Of a DNA stretch of 64,000 nucleotides, positions 44,952-54,589 are shown piece after piece. The DNA comes from Ixodes scapularis (lineage: Eukaryota; Arthropoda; Arachnida; Ixodida; Ixodidae). The stretch lies in assembly GCF_016920785.2 (NCBI RefSeq), contig NW_024609880.1, forward strand, positions 51,112,296 through 51,176,295, read 5' to 3'. The translations under genes and the position numbers were made by a program. The notes beneath the pieces were generated by a model. That model did not search any database. It was not told the origin of the DNA and was given only the letters and a program-made list of their open reading frames with translations. Each line of letters starts with the position of its first letter. Position 1 is the stretch's first letter.

Positions 44952-44976
44952 TAATAATAATAATAATAATAATAAT
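44952..44976. repeat. (AAT)n microsatellite
   Basis: Eight tandem AAT/ATA units. Confidence 0.9.
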
Positions 44977-45086
44977 TTTTATTTGCACAAGAAAGTTTGC
45001 CCACTCAGCGGCATCCAATGCTAGACGGTAAGGTTAGTACCCTTACGCATGTGCGCCTGCTAGTCCGCCACTGAGTAGGTGTGGTG

Positions 45087-45184
45087 GTGGTGGTGGGGGT
45101 GGTGTTTGCCTGACGTGAGGTTTTTCTCACTGGCTGTGGAAAAGTTGAGAAAAACCTCACGTCAGGCAAACACCACCACCACAA
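45087..45184. repeat. Hairpin of about 40-bp arms
   Basis: tggtggtgtttgcctgacgtg-aggtttttctca (to 45130) and its perfect complement (45149-45184) surround an 18-nt loop. Confidence 0.85.
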
Positions 45185-45199
45185 ACTGTAGTCGTAAGT

Positions 45200-45830
45200 A
45201 CAAGATAACAGATACACGTATGGAAACAATGAATAATCATAACCCAGAGGGGAAGATAAGAAAACTTGCTGTGCCCCAACCCACCCCTACGCAGACCATG
45301 GCAGAGGCCCCAGCCACAAGGCATTCCACTATAGCTGTGTGTGACAGTGGAGACAGCAGATATGCTCACCATAAACACCATCAAAGGACGACAGAGTGAA
45401 AAGGATGCTCTTGAAAATTTCGGCTGCTGCGGCAATTTTCCAGCTCTGCAAGGAGACAGTCCTAGCAGGAAAACCTATCATGGAAATTTACCTGGGTAAT
45501 GTTGTGACGATCTGGATCGGTTATCAAGATAAATGGGCACCGTGCTCAGGAAAGACATGTCAACGTCATCAGCTACCATGCCAAAACTACTTCTTTTATT
45601 TCGATCATGAGCGCTCGCACGAGCCGCTTCAGAGCGATGTCTCTTTTGCAGCTCGTCACGTGCCAAGGTTCTTAAGTGTTGACCTGATATCACGCTGCCA
45701 TACACCAAACACTAAACAAACATTAAACAAATACTGCGTTGAGCAATATGCACATGAATAAATAATGATATACATACGACGTGATAAATCAGAAAAGACA
45801 TAAATTTTACAAAGTTCAGTCCCCAGGTAG
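45200..45830. other. No gene recognised
   Basis: A 121-codon plus-strand frame (45396-45761) has no recognisable domain. Confidence 0.35.
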
Positions 45831-45834
45831 AGGC

Positions 45835-46275
45835 TGCACAAATTTGATGACCGGCTTCAGTTTCTCCATATGCACTACATCGCGGCCAGTACCATGCCCG
45901 AGTTCAAGCTAGTAGTTCACGGGAGAGAGCCGGCTCACAATTTGGCGAGGGCCAGTAAATCATAGTGTTGCCTTGACTCTGATGAGTGGGCTCTCCTACA
46001 ACACGAGCTAGTCCTTCTCAAAAAGAACATACATGTGCCACTGTCAAAGTCGCTTTCTCGCTTTTCTTGAGCAAGCTTGATTTGTCTGGAGGTCAACTTC
46101 CGAGCTGCGTACCGCTGTCGAATGTAACACCAACGTTGGTGATGAGGGTTGACAACTTTCCAAGGTTCTGAGACAGAAGTCCCCTGGCAAAAAAAGGCTT
46201 GATCAACGGAAAATGGGCTCAGATTCCGCATTGCTAAGCTTAATTGTCTTGATGCCCACTGCAGCACCAGAGGTG
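45835..46275 (-). pseudogene. Gypsy-like integrase C-terminal region
   Basis: Minus strand: RYAARKLTSRQIKLAQEKRESDF, then after frame breaks RQIVSRLSPVNYELELG and VVHMEKLKPVI. This is the typical Gypsy pol tail (a basic helix, the GPY-like region, then LKP). Several frameshifts. Confidence 0.75.
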
Positions 46276-46279
46276 ATGT

Positions 46280-47040
46280 GACAAACTACTGATGACACCT
46301 TCCAGGCGGTAGGGGCATCAAGTTTTCATTTTTCTCCGTCAACAACGCAACAGACTCAAAGTGCCGTTGCCATTCCAGAAATTCTTGGGTCAGCTCTTGC
46401 CGGCATCACGTGACCAAAGTGGCCGCTTCTCTTACAAATGAGACGAAGCGGACGAACTTCAGGATATTGGGACGAAGAACATTGAAAGTCCCGCAAAGTT
46501 TTTGACATATGCTGAAGCGACACATGCTGCTTCTTTTGCTTCTCTGTTGCAGAAGGGTGCTGGTGACGATTGCTGTCGTCGGCGTTCCGATGAAGCGGTG
46601 GCCGGCCCTGCTTCGAGAGCAGGAGGGAGCGCGCTTTCTTTGTCCCTGCGCAGCTTGCACTCGCTCTGCAGCGAGAGCCAAAACCGGTGTCTTTGGTTGG
46701 CTGAAGACAACCTGGTCAAAGCAAAGGAAAGAGTCCAGCAACTCATTCAACGAAGCGAAGCGCCTGTCGAATCATGCTTTCGTGCTTTGTGGAAGAGTGT
46801 GGCCAGGATAACCTTGCATTTTCCGCCTTCGTCTCTGGGTAGCTGCACTCGTGGATGAGCTCCAGTAAACAGAAGGCGGAGTCGGTGCAGGATCGTATGT
46901 ATGGCTCTGGGTGCAGGACCCTCCCGAGTGCTGACTTGTGCTGAACATCTTTTGTTTCGCCTCAGCTTCGTTGTCCAGGTTGTAACGACGACGGAAACCT
47001 TTCTTCATTTGCTCTACATTGTTAGCTTGGCCGTCTTGAG
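46280..47040. other. Unassigned, between Gypsy fragments
   Basis: Overlapping frames on both strands without a clear domain; could be rearranged Gypsy sequence. Confidence 0.35.
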
Positions 47041-47047
47041 GTGGTAC

Positions 47048-47545
47048 CTAATCCACATGGAGTCCTAGCTTAGATGGTAGCTTGGATACAATCAATGGGA
47101 TGGCCTCACCTGGTGCAACTTTAAACGTCTGGAACCTGAAATCTATCTGGTGAAACCAGGCGATGATGTCCGTGCGCAGCCGAGGAACCGAGCTGACAGT
47201 CAAGTTGGTCAGCGACTGCAGTGTCTGCGGCTGACTCAGCTTGAGTAGGAACCCTCTTCCTAGGTGCCTTGGACCCTTTTTTCTTTGCGGACTCTTGGAG
47301 CAGTGTACGTCAGAGTCCACGCTGCACGAAAACTCCAAGGATGAGGTTTTCGGCATCATTGCCTCGAGTTGATCAAGACGATCCATGGTGCTGACAGGTG
47401 CCAGCAGGTTACTGATCAAATTCAGTGTTGCCTGTAGCTGTGGGTTGAAGAATCTGAACGCAGACATTTTGAGCAGACTGCCTTTTTTGCGGGCAAGGAT
47501 GAGCCCAACCCTCCCACAGTTCTGCTCATGTTGCAAGCGTTGACA
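47048..47545 (-). pseudogene. Gypsy-like gag fragment
   Basis: A 162-codon frame with FFNPQLQATLNLI, PRLRTDIIAWFHQIDFRFQT and VSKLPSKLGLHVD, matching the layout of the retroviral-type capsid domain in arthropod Gypsy gag (a W-F-Q-E/D-F patch, then V..LP). Same strand and order as the integrase tail at 45835-46275, so both may belong to one internally deleted element. Confidence 0.6.
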
Positions 47546-47563
47546 AGGGCGCTATAGTCTGTT

Positions 47564-47703
47564 GCAGGTCAAGAACAGCATGAGAGTGGAGAAGAGGAAA
47601 CCACCTCTACTTGTCATGATAGGTGGTTTGCTTCTCTCCAGTGTTCACTCCGCCAATGTCGAAAGAGAGGGACAGAGAATTCTCCTGCTATTCTTGACCT
47701 GCA
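47564..47703. repeat. Foldback repeat
   Basis: gcaggtcaagaacagca and tgctattcttgacctgc at the outside, ggaaaccacct and aggtggtttgc at the inside. Arms are imperfect; the right arm carries about 30 extra bases. Confidence 0.7.
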
Positions 47704-47709
47704 GGAGAC

Positions 47710-48200
47710 TCTAATTATGTTCCAGAAGCTGGCAGAAAAGACCACATAGAATTTCAGCCTTTCTCACGTGTCCGAAGCAGTTCAGGGTAGAAATGTCAGA
47801 GGCCCCAGAGAGGATATTTTAGACCTATTCAAGAGTTTTGTTACGCTGCTGCTGCCGCTATTCATTCTGAGAACTGCAGTCCCCTGCACGCGCGATAACC
47901 CCGCTGCGGGCCTGTGCGTGCAGTACACGAAACGACACCACCTGTCTTGTGCACGGCTGTCTGTCCCCTGTGAGCAGTTGTGGCGTCACCAAGCATGTGC
48001 ACAATAGCTGGTGAGATCAGTGTGTTGGTGACATGATGTTGTTTAATGCAGGAATCATGTGTTGTGATACCAATGGATCCACGGTCTGGGTCGCTGACTC
48101 TGGTGCACTCCACATACCGCAGAATCATCGCCATGAAAGCCTGTGCCAGAAGCTGTACATCTGATGGCCAGGAATTGGTGAAAATAGCATATATGGATGT
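47710..48200. other. No gene recognised
   Basis: Short frames only. Confidence 0.35.
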
Positions 48201-48374
48201 AGGACAATATGGTCCCGAACAATATGGTCCCAGACAAAATGGTCCCGGACAATATCATCCCGGACAATATGATCCCAAACAATATGGTCCCAAGCGCAAA
48301 CCTGGACAAAATGGTCCCAAGTAAAATTACCGACACATTTGACGCACTGTCTAAAATGTGGGTCTATATCACAA

Positions 48375-48618
48375 GAGCGAATGACATTTTAGCGAACAAC
48401 GACATTTGAGCGAATGGACGTTTTAGCGAATAACGGGGGCGCGCGTTAACCCATCCGTTGCGCTGCGCTTTACGCTGCTTTGCGGTGACAGTCTGCGGCA
48501 GCTCATTACAAAAATATGAACCCACTTGGCCCTCCCGAAAATGCCGCTTCGCGGCGTCCGACTATTCGCTAAAGTGTCGTTCGGTGAAACGTGGGCGTTC
48601 GCTAAAACGTCATTCGAT
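48375..48618. mobile_element. Nested element with inverted 18-bp repeats
   Basis: gagcgaatgacattttagcg and two further 18-bp units (48377-48432) face three inverted units (48563-48618, ending cgctaaaacgtcattcg). It sits inside the 15-bp-array element. Confidence 0.6.
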
Positions 48619-48828
48619 CAAGTGAGTGCCTCCCCTAAAATGTCAGTGATATCTGCAGCGATTACTTTTAACGGTTCATTCGTCACATGTCAATTCGTCA
48701 TAGGGGGAATAAAGGCAACCTACCGTGCAGATACCGCATGTTTTGATGCAATGTTAGAAAATAAGAATGGAAAATAATAAACATGCTTTTGAACACATGA
48801 CGCGTTTTATTACGTTCCCACAAAAGGT

Positions 48829-49044
48829 CTACCCTTCTTTGATGCTGTTGGGCTTCAGCAGCCCTTGTGCCATAAAAACCCAATCCAGTCCAAAAGGTCT
48901 ACGATCCTGAAACGGCACTTGGCCCACGCCTTTCAGAGGGTCATTCATGATACGGCTCAATTGTTTGCAGATTGTTTGAAGTTGCTGTTGCATTTCTCGG
49001 TAGCCTGGTTGAAACTCAAGTTGAACACACGAAAAGTAGAACAA
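48829..49044 (-). other. Unrecognised 71-codon frame with downstream AATAAA
   Basis: QLEFQPGYREMQQQLQTI .. RRPFGLDWVFMAQGLL, hydrophilic then mixed, with a stop at 48829. GTAATAAAACG follows 15-20 nt later on the same strand. It could be the last exon of the element's own gene or a captured exon. Confidence 0.3.
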
Positions 49045-49369
49045 ATGGCGAAAATTATCCGTGAAAAATATAAACTCTAGATTGACGAACGGCTCGCAAT
49101 ATAAGTATTTTGCGAATCACATTTAATAACATAAACCTTTGAAGACCAAGCAATTAAAAAGTAACTCTAAAATAACCAATGGCTCATGTCACAAATGTTC
49201 ACCAAAAATAAATACATGCAATCTACAAACCTGTGAAAAGCAAGAAAAAAAAAAAGAAAAAATGCAGCGAAAACGACATGGGACCATTTTGTCCGGAACC
49301 ATATTGTCCGGGACCATATTGTCTGGGATCATAATGTCCGGGACCATTATGTCTGGATCCCATACTTAA

Positions 49370-49785
49370 TGCCAAACAACCAGAAACACAAGCAAAAAGC
49401 ACTGACACAGTGAGAATGGCCAACATCCTGGAATGAAATTCACATAGGCTTTGCTGGTTCAGTGAGGAAAAGCATTTCAGGTTGTTATATACACCAAATG
49501 GCTCGAGGTGTGAGTGGATAGCAGCATGTCGTCGAGCGTAGTAATCAAGGATTTATGGTCTTTGTTAGACACAATTGAAGTGTTAATGAAGGTTTGTTTG
49601 GGCAACGAAGCTGCTTTAAGTTACCATGATTTATTGCATGAATATCATCTGAGTCACCAGCGCACCTCATCACCGGCAACTCACAGGCTGAGCAGATGGT
49701 ACAGAAGCTCAAGCAATTGCAGGGGCAACTACAGTAGATAAAAAAAAATTCAGGTTTATGATTGGTTAAACGTCATGTAGGTACA
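49370..49785. other. No gene recognised
   Basis: Nothing recognised. Confidence 0.35.
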
Positions 49786-49788
49786 CAG

Positions 49789-49885
49789 CGCAAAACAAAG
49801 AAGACCAAGGAAAGGAACAAACACCACAGGACGAGCGCTGCACTAGTCCTAGCTGTGGAGCTAGACCTCGTTGTTTTGCGCTGTT
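49789..49885. repeat. Foldback-like repeat
   Basis: cagcgcaaaacaa at the left and ttgttttgcgctg at the right, with a ggacgagcgctgcac core of the type also seen at 12120-12190. Confidence 0.55.
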
Positions 49886-49914
49886 TTATGTTTAGCCTTC
49901 AATAAAGTGACCAG

Positions 49915-50072
49915 GGGCCCTAAACTCGTGAAACACAAAGTTGGGGCCGAAGTTGAGGGAGCGCACCGATTGGACAATCACGACGATGACTTGGCGCTTT
50001 TGTCGCCAACATCCAATCGGCGCGCTCCGCGAACTTTCGGCCCGAACTTTGTGTTTCACGAGTTTACGGCCC
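49915..50072. mobile_element. Short Harbinger-like MITE
   Basis: Arms of about 60 bp (gggccctaaactcgtgaaac .. and ..gtttcacgagtttacggccc) are inverted copies. CAG duplications lie at 49912-49914 and 50073-50075. 158 bp. Same 3-bp CAG target and GGGCC ends as 28174-29205, but different inner sequence. Confidence 0.8.
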
Positions 50073-50159
50073 CAGATGTCTCCATTTAGGCGGGGCCAGA
50101 TAACGCTTTTCCGGCCAAGGTCGCTGTCCCGCCAACAAGCTTGTGGAACAGCGCTTTTT

Positions 50160-50470
50160 TTTTTTTTTTTTTTTTTTTTAGGGGCGAAGCTTTTTTTGGC
50201 CATGTCCTTCCGATGTCCGGCGTCGGGTGCTCGTGCTCACGAGCACGTGAGCACGTGCTCCCGTGCTCGTGTAGGGCAAAAAACAACCGCATCCCACGTG
50301 GTGAATGATGTTTTTTTTTTTATTAGTGGTGAGAGGGAAGAGAGAAATCCCGGTACATGTTGGCCACACCTTCTGTGGGGGGCGAGTCAGTTCCGGGGTA
50401 GGGACGGGTTAGGGATAATGGATCAAAAGAAGGAAGTAGAAAAGAGAAAAAAGAGGAAGGAGAGATAGGG
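50160..50470. repeat. 'ggggcgaagct' dispersed repeat, partial
   Basis: A T run, then taggggcgaagctttttt and a set of cgtgctcacgagcacgtgag palindromes, then aaccgcatcccacgtggtga. It matches the family at 3303-3990 and its inverted half at 51347-51390. Confidence 0.55.
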
Positions 50471-50489
50471 GGTGGAGGTAGTTTGGACT

Positions 50490-51110
50490 ACCTATGAGAA
50501 TGGACGGTTCACTGGCTCAGGGCGTATGGCACCATGCTTTAGAGCCGGTCTATTAGATCTGCATCTTCTAAGAACGTTATGAGTAAGGCGAATGTTCTAG
50601 TGGCATCTCTTACTGAGCCTGGGGGAAAAAGAATGTCTTCAGTTGTCCCGTGGGCAACCCCTAGCTGCGAGCTGTAGTCCATCGAGGAAAGATTTCCTCG
50701 CGTCCGCTAGATTTGGACAGACCCAGATGAGGTGCTCTAGGTCCTCGGGAACGTCTCAGCTTGAGCAGTTTGGGCTGATTGTGGGGTCCAGACGATGAAT
50801 GGCCTTTGCTGTAAAGGCACACCCAGTGTGAATATAAGCCTATGCAGAATGGAGGCGCTGGCTCGTGAAAGCTTTGGCGGCACACGTGCGGGTGGTCTTC
50901 CTCCAGAGACTCGCGGGTCAGGATGTTGTCGCTCTATTTCTTTGTGTATAAGTTGTCTGGCCTCGTGGATTTTCTATACATAGAGTGTTGGCACATTAAG
51001 GTGGTGCGCTCCTGCTGCAAGACGATCGGCTGTCTCGTTGCCTGTGATATGCCAACATGTGAGGGCAGCTATTGAATACTAATTGCCAGCCTTTTGTTTC
51101 CAAGTTTCTT
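50490..51110 (-). pseudogene. LINE ORF2 C-terminal region (RNase H and zinc knuckle)
   Basis: Minus strand: NIIQRYVAHTARNLETKGWQLVF, a RNase H-like end (GN-TADRLAAGAHH across a frameshift), then KAFTSQRLHSA-AYIHTGCAFTA and a knuckle CDVPEDLEHLIWVCPN with a leading CSS. Multiple stops. Distinct in sequence from the other LINE tails here. Confidence 0.7.
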
Positions 51111-51125
51111 GCTGTGTGGGCAACG

Positions 51126-51390
51126 TACCGTTGAATGATGTTGATGGGGCGAAGCTCTGGTGGTGCTTGTGTGTAGACGGTGAGCCGCAGCATGCCGAAC
51201 CTTTCGTTCGTTTTCATCCATGTCAGAAAGAGAATGTGTGGTATAACGTGGTTATAAGCATTTGAGCATTTGACCGCAGCGTGACATGGATGACAACGAA
51301 CGAAAGGCTTGGCATGCTGCGGCTCAGCGTCTACGCAAACAAGCACCACCAGAGCTTCGCCCCAATCAACATCATTCACCACGTGGAGAT
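51126..51390. repeat. Foldback repeat of the 'gcgaagctc' family
   Basis: tgaatgatgttgatggggcg .. gagccgcagcatgccgaacc and its mirror ..ggcatgctgcggctcagc .. cgccccaatcaacatcattca are arms of about 110 bp about a centre near 51250. The centre resembles 3640-3715 inverted (ccgcag .. aacgtggttata). Confidence 0.75.
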
Positions 51391-51532
51391 GCGGTTGTTT
51401 TCGCTTCGGCTGCCCCGAACATATAGATGAAAGAAACGATCGCACCAGTGAGAGGTTGCTTTCCCTGATGAAGGGACAAAATATGCTTGGCAAAGAAGAT
51501 GCTGGTGCTGAAGGTTAATTTGCATATGACAT

Positions 51533-51870
51533 CCCAGTTGAGAATTCCCATTAGATTCCACTTGGAATTTACAATTGGTACCAGTTGGGTTTTCAGACAA
51601 CCAGTTTATCCCTGCCAAATGGCAGCCGAATTCGCTAAAGGGAAGCTCATCGCCATCTTCTCTAAACTGGGTTCTCAAGGGATTCGATAAACCGGGGTCA
51701 GTAAAACGGTGTTCGCTAAAACGAATTCTCTAAACCGGATGCCTCTGAATTATTAAATTCCAATTGGTGAGACCCATCGGCCAATGTGCTGATTGGAACC
51801 CACTAAACCAATCGATTCCGGTTAAAACCAGTTAAAATTCCAATTGGATCTAATGGGAATTTTAGCTGGG
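51533..51870. mobile_element. MITE with ccca(g)-gaattcccatta TIRs
   Basis: Ends cccagttgagaattcccatt and aatgggaattttagctggg are diverged inverted repeats. The interior is built of aattccaattgg-type units and ttcgctaaa repeats. 338 bp, non-coding. Confidence 0.65.
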
Positions 51871-52084
51871 GATCTGCTATACTAAGAAATATTCTAACCA
51901 AATGTATTAGATGTGTATACCAAACAGTATGCAAATGGCAAGGAAATGTTTTCACGGTGTATACGGAATAATAGAAAGGAGTGATTTGTTACCAAAATTT
52001 AAACTTTTCAAGTCTCGCAACACAATAATTCCCTCTCCCCCCTCCCCTCCTACCTGCAACACTACGATTTACTCATGTATACAC
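51871..52084. other. No gene recognised
   Basis: Nothing recognised. Confidence 0.35.
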
Positions 52085-52233
52085 CATGGCACATAGCCAG
52101 AAGAGAGACCCATGGCGCCCGGGCTCCCCCCGAAATTTTCCATTTTGCTCGGACCTCCTCTCCCCCCTCCCCCTCATACAGCATTTTGTCATGGGCGGGC
52201 GCCCCCCGAAACAAAATTCTGGCTATGTGCCTG
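52085..52233. mobile_element. hAT-like short element
   Basis: Left catggcacatagccagaa and right ttctggctatgtgcctg are inverted; the interior is C-rich. No clear 8-bp duplication, so boundaries are approximate. Confidence 0.55.
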
Positions 52234-52239
52234 CACCGT

Positions 52240-52690
52240 GCAATGGCTTATATGTCGGCTAAATATTGCTTTGCGGCGCTTTGGAATATGTGCCTAATAA
52301 CTAGTGCATGCCTACCCTAACCGATCTGTACCCGTGCACAATCATCTCCATACTACCTCACCCCCTTCCTCCTCATGCCTACCATATCTGTCAGTTGGAA
52401 GAGCTGGACCGCCCCACCCCGGGAAGCACAACTGACACTATGGCCCCAATTAGTGTCACACATTCTCAATGTCGCAGGGACCATGCTGCCGCCCTCACTA
52501 CCAGCATCGTTTTGACCGCTGATGAGATGCAGATAATGCGGACGAAGCATCATTGTAAATAAAATTTGTCTCTCTCTCCCTCCTAGCTGTTAGCCAAACG
52601 GCTCCAATTACATAAAAGTAATTGGTTTTTCGGCTAAATGGATACAAGCTCAGCATGTTAGATTTCCTCACACCTTAGCATGGACTAACC
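52240..52690. other. No gene recognised
   Basis: A-rich and pyrimidine-rich stretches only; tctctctctccctcc at about 52568. Confidence 0.35.
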
Positions 52691-52960
52691 ACAAGGGCTG
52701 CATGTAACCCCCACCTCCCCCAAGGTCACGTGACCCCCCTTCCCCCCCCCCCCCCGAGGTCACACGACCTCTCCCCCTCCCAAGGTCACGTAAACCCCAC
52801 CAGAGGAGATTCAAGAATGAGGGGAGGAGGAGGATAAGGAGGTGAGGAGGAAGGAGTATACCTTCCCCTCACTACTTCCCTCCTCCTCCTCAAGAGCTGC
52901 GCTCTGATTTGGCATTACGGGGAGTTGTAATTGGCTTTCATTTTTTAACTCGAGATTAAA
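52690..52960. repeat. G/C-rich CACGTG repeat, inverted copy
   Basis: aaggtcacgtgaccccc, C14 (52742-52755), then a ggaggagg/cctcctcctc hairpin and agagctgcgctctgattt. Related to 7650-7960 in opposite orientation. Confidence 0.65.
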
Positions 52961-53960
52961 GAAAGAATATTTTATATGGCAAGATTTGTAAATTCACTCA
53001 ATTGGGTATGATTGGCTGTCTCTATAAGATTCATTTTATATCAGATCCGTCGTTTACTTGCCATCCCATGACATCAGACCTTCTGAGGTCACAGTTCATA
53101 AATATTTGATAGCTAAACTTACCTTATAAATGAACAAGTAGAACAACCTTCACGATTTTAGCTGGGTTTTCGTCTAAGCATATAATGCAGTGAAAGGCAT
53201 GGGAAAACTTTTAAATATTCAAATTGAAAATATTTGGCCAAAACTATTGGCTTCAAACTAAAAATCCACTATTTGCATATGACTATAACTTAGAATCAAC
53301 TGTTTTTCAAAATTGTCATCGGCCCACTTCAGTTAATGTTTTTGTTTATTTTTGACTCCAAAATGAATGAGGACACGGTTGATCGCATAATTACCTCACG
53401 GGATATACTCGGAAGCAGGCCTGAACGTAGCGGGTCAAACAGTTTCGAAAGAATATACAGGAAGGAGACAAAGTGAGGCCTTCTGGTGCTCAACGAGAAT
53501 ATACGACGACCACTGCGGTGTCTGTGTCCAAAAAGCCATCTGTGGTTCCACAACAAAGTGTCCAACCATTGGGGTGTTTCTTGAGGCTATCAACGAAAAA
53601 GGCAATTTCATTTGAACCTGCCTTCGTGTTTACTCGAGCGGCTCTGAAGAGAACAAATAAGTGAAACAAGTGCCGGCTTCCTGCACAATGTGGGGACGGC
53701 TTCCTTGAAAACTAATAGGGAAGAGGAGACGGTGACCCGCTGGGTGTAAAAATGACAGCACGGACATATCCTGCAAAGGCGAAGGGAGAGGGGGGTGCAG
53801 ACACAGCCCAGACGGAACACTCAGAGACATATTGCACGAGCACCGACACCCGCAGATGGTCCCCACATGAAAAGAGTGAGACAAAGTCAGTGAAACGGCC
53901 ATTGTTCGCCGCCCCTACCACCACAGGTGCTGCTTCCTTAAAATTGGTTTCGTGCTGACT
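52960..53960. other. Unassigned kilobase
   Basis: No domain recognised; the frames at 53608-53924 (minus) and 53752-53958 (plus) are not convincing. Confidence 0.35.
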
Positions 53961-53967
53961 CGATTCT

Positions 53968-54589
53968 CAGTCGTGGTGCTAAACCAGACAATTTTTTTGT
54001 TTGTTTAATGTGTGGAGTTACAGTTACAGTTACCCAATACAAAAGAAACAGTCTTGCAGTTACAAGTTATCAGCAGTAAAGAGTAACTCGTTACCAAAAA
54101 GTAACTCTAGCTACCAGTAACGCTAGTAACTATAGTTACTGCCCAAGACTGCTTGTCATGCACGGTCTGGATACGAGTGCTTCGCTCTTACCAGAGCTTT
54201 GGTCGTATAAAAAGCGGCCTTTGAAGCGTCATCTTCGATGTCGCTCATCAAAAACATTGGCTTATCAATTATTGCAAATAAATTATGCACATCAAAATGC
54301 TGAGATGGCAAATCACGCAAAAAAAAGAAACACCCTTCGAGTTTAAATTTTTCTAATTTCTCAATTTACCTTTCTTCTTACTGTAGTGTAACAAATAAAA
54401 TAATATTGTTTTAGTTTGTGATTGCTTATGTCCAATTTTTGTACTGTAACGAGAAGGTAAAGGCGTTATTCTTTTTGCAGTAACTGTAGCATTTTACTTT
54501 TTGAAGCCGGTAACTGTCACTGTAACAGTGTTACTTTTTCCCCCCAGCAGTAACACTGTTACTTTTTGCTGTTAACGTGCCCACGACTG
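53968..54589. mobile_element. hAT-like element built of gtaac-type repeats
   Basis: cagtcgtgg at the left and cgtgcccacgactg at the right are inverted ends. The interior has many agttac/gtaact units, and a second terminus of the same kind (ctgcccaagactg) ends at 54151, suggesting nesting. No target duplication found, no transposase. Confidence 0.5.

Larger units (their letters stand above)
48202..49360. mobile_element. Element with inverted 15-bp tandem-array ends
   Basis: The left end is eight imperfect copies of ggacaatatggtccc (48202-48320). The right end is the same unit in reverse complement, about five copies (49280-49360). The interior of about 960 bp contains a second nested structure of the same design (48375-48618) and a minus-strand frame (49044-48829) followed by an AATAAA at about 48811. 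The arrays code QYGP-type repeats in one frame, which I regard as incidental. The superfamily is not recognised. Confidence 0.6.

Noticed and set aside
48202..48320. CRISPR-like array
   Set aside because: Units are 15-bp head-to-tail imperfect repeats without spacers in a eukaryotic sequence.
48046..48324. QYGP-repeat protein on the plus strand
   Set aside because: The repeats are the incidental translation of a 15-bp DNA array. The same array occurs inverted at 49280-49360, so the unit of selection is the DNA, not the peptide.
49223..49426. Minus-strand frame with a signal-peptide-like start and QYGP repeats
   Set aside because: The hydrophobic start joined to the array is suggestive, but it ends in a run of Phe from a T-rich stretch and crosses an element boundary. 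More likely chance.
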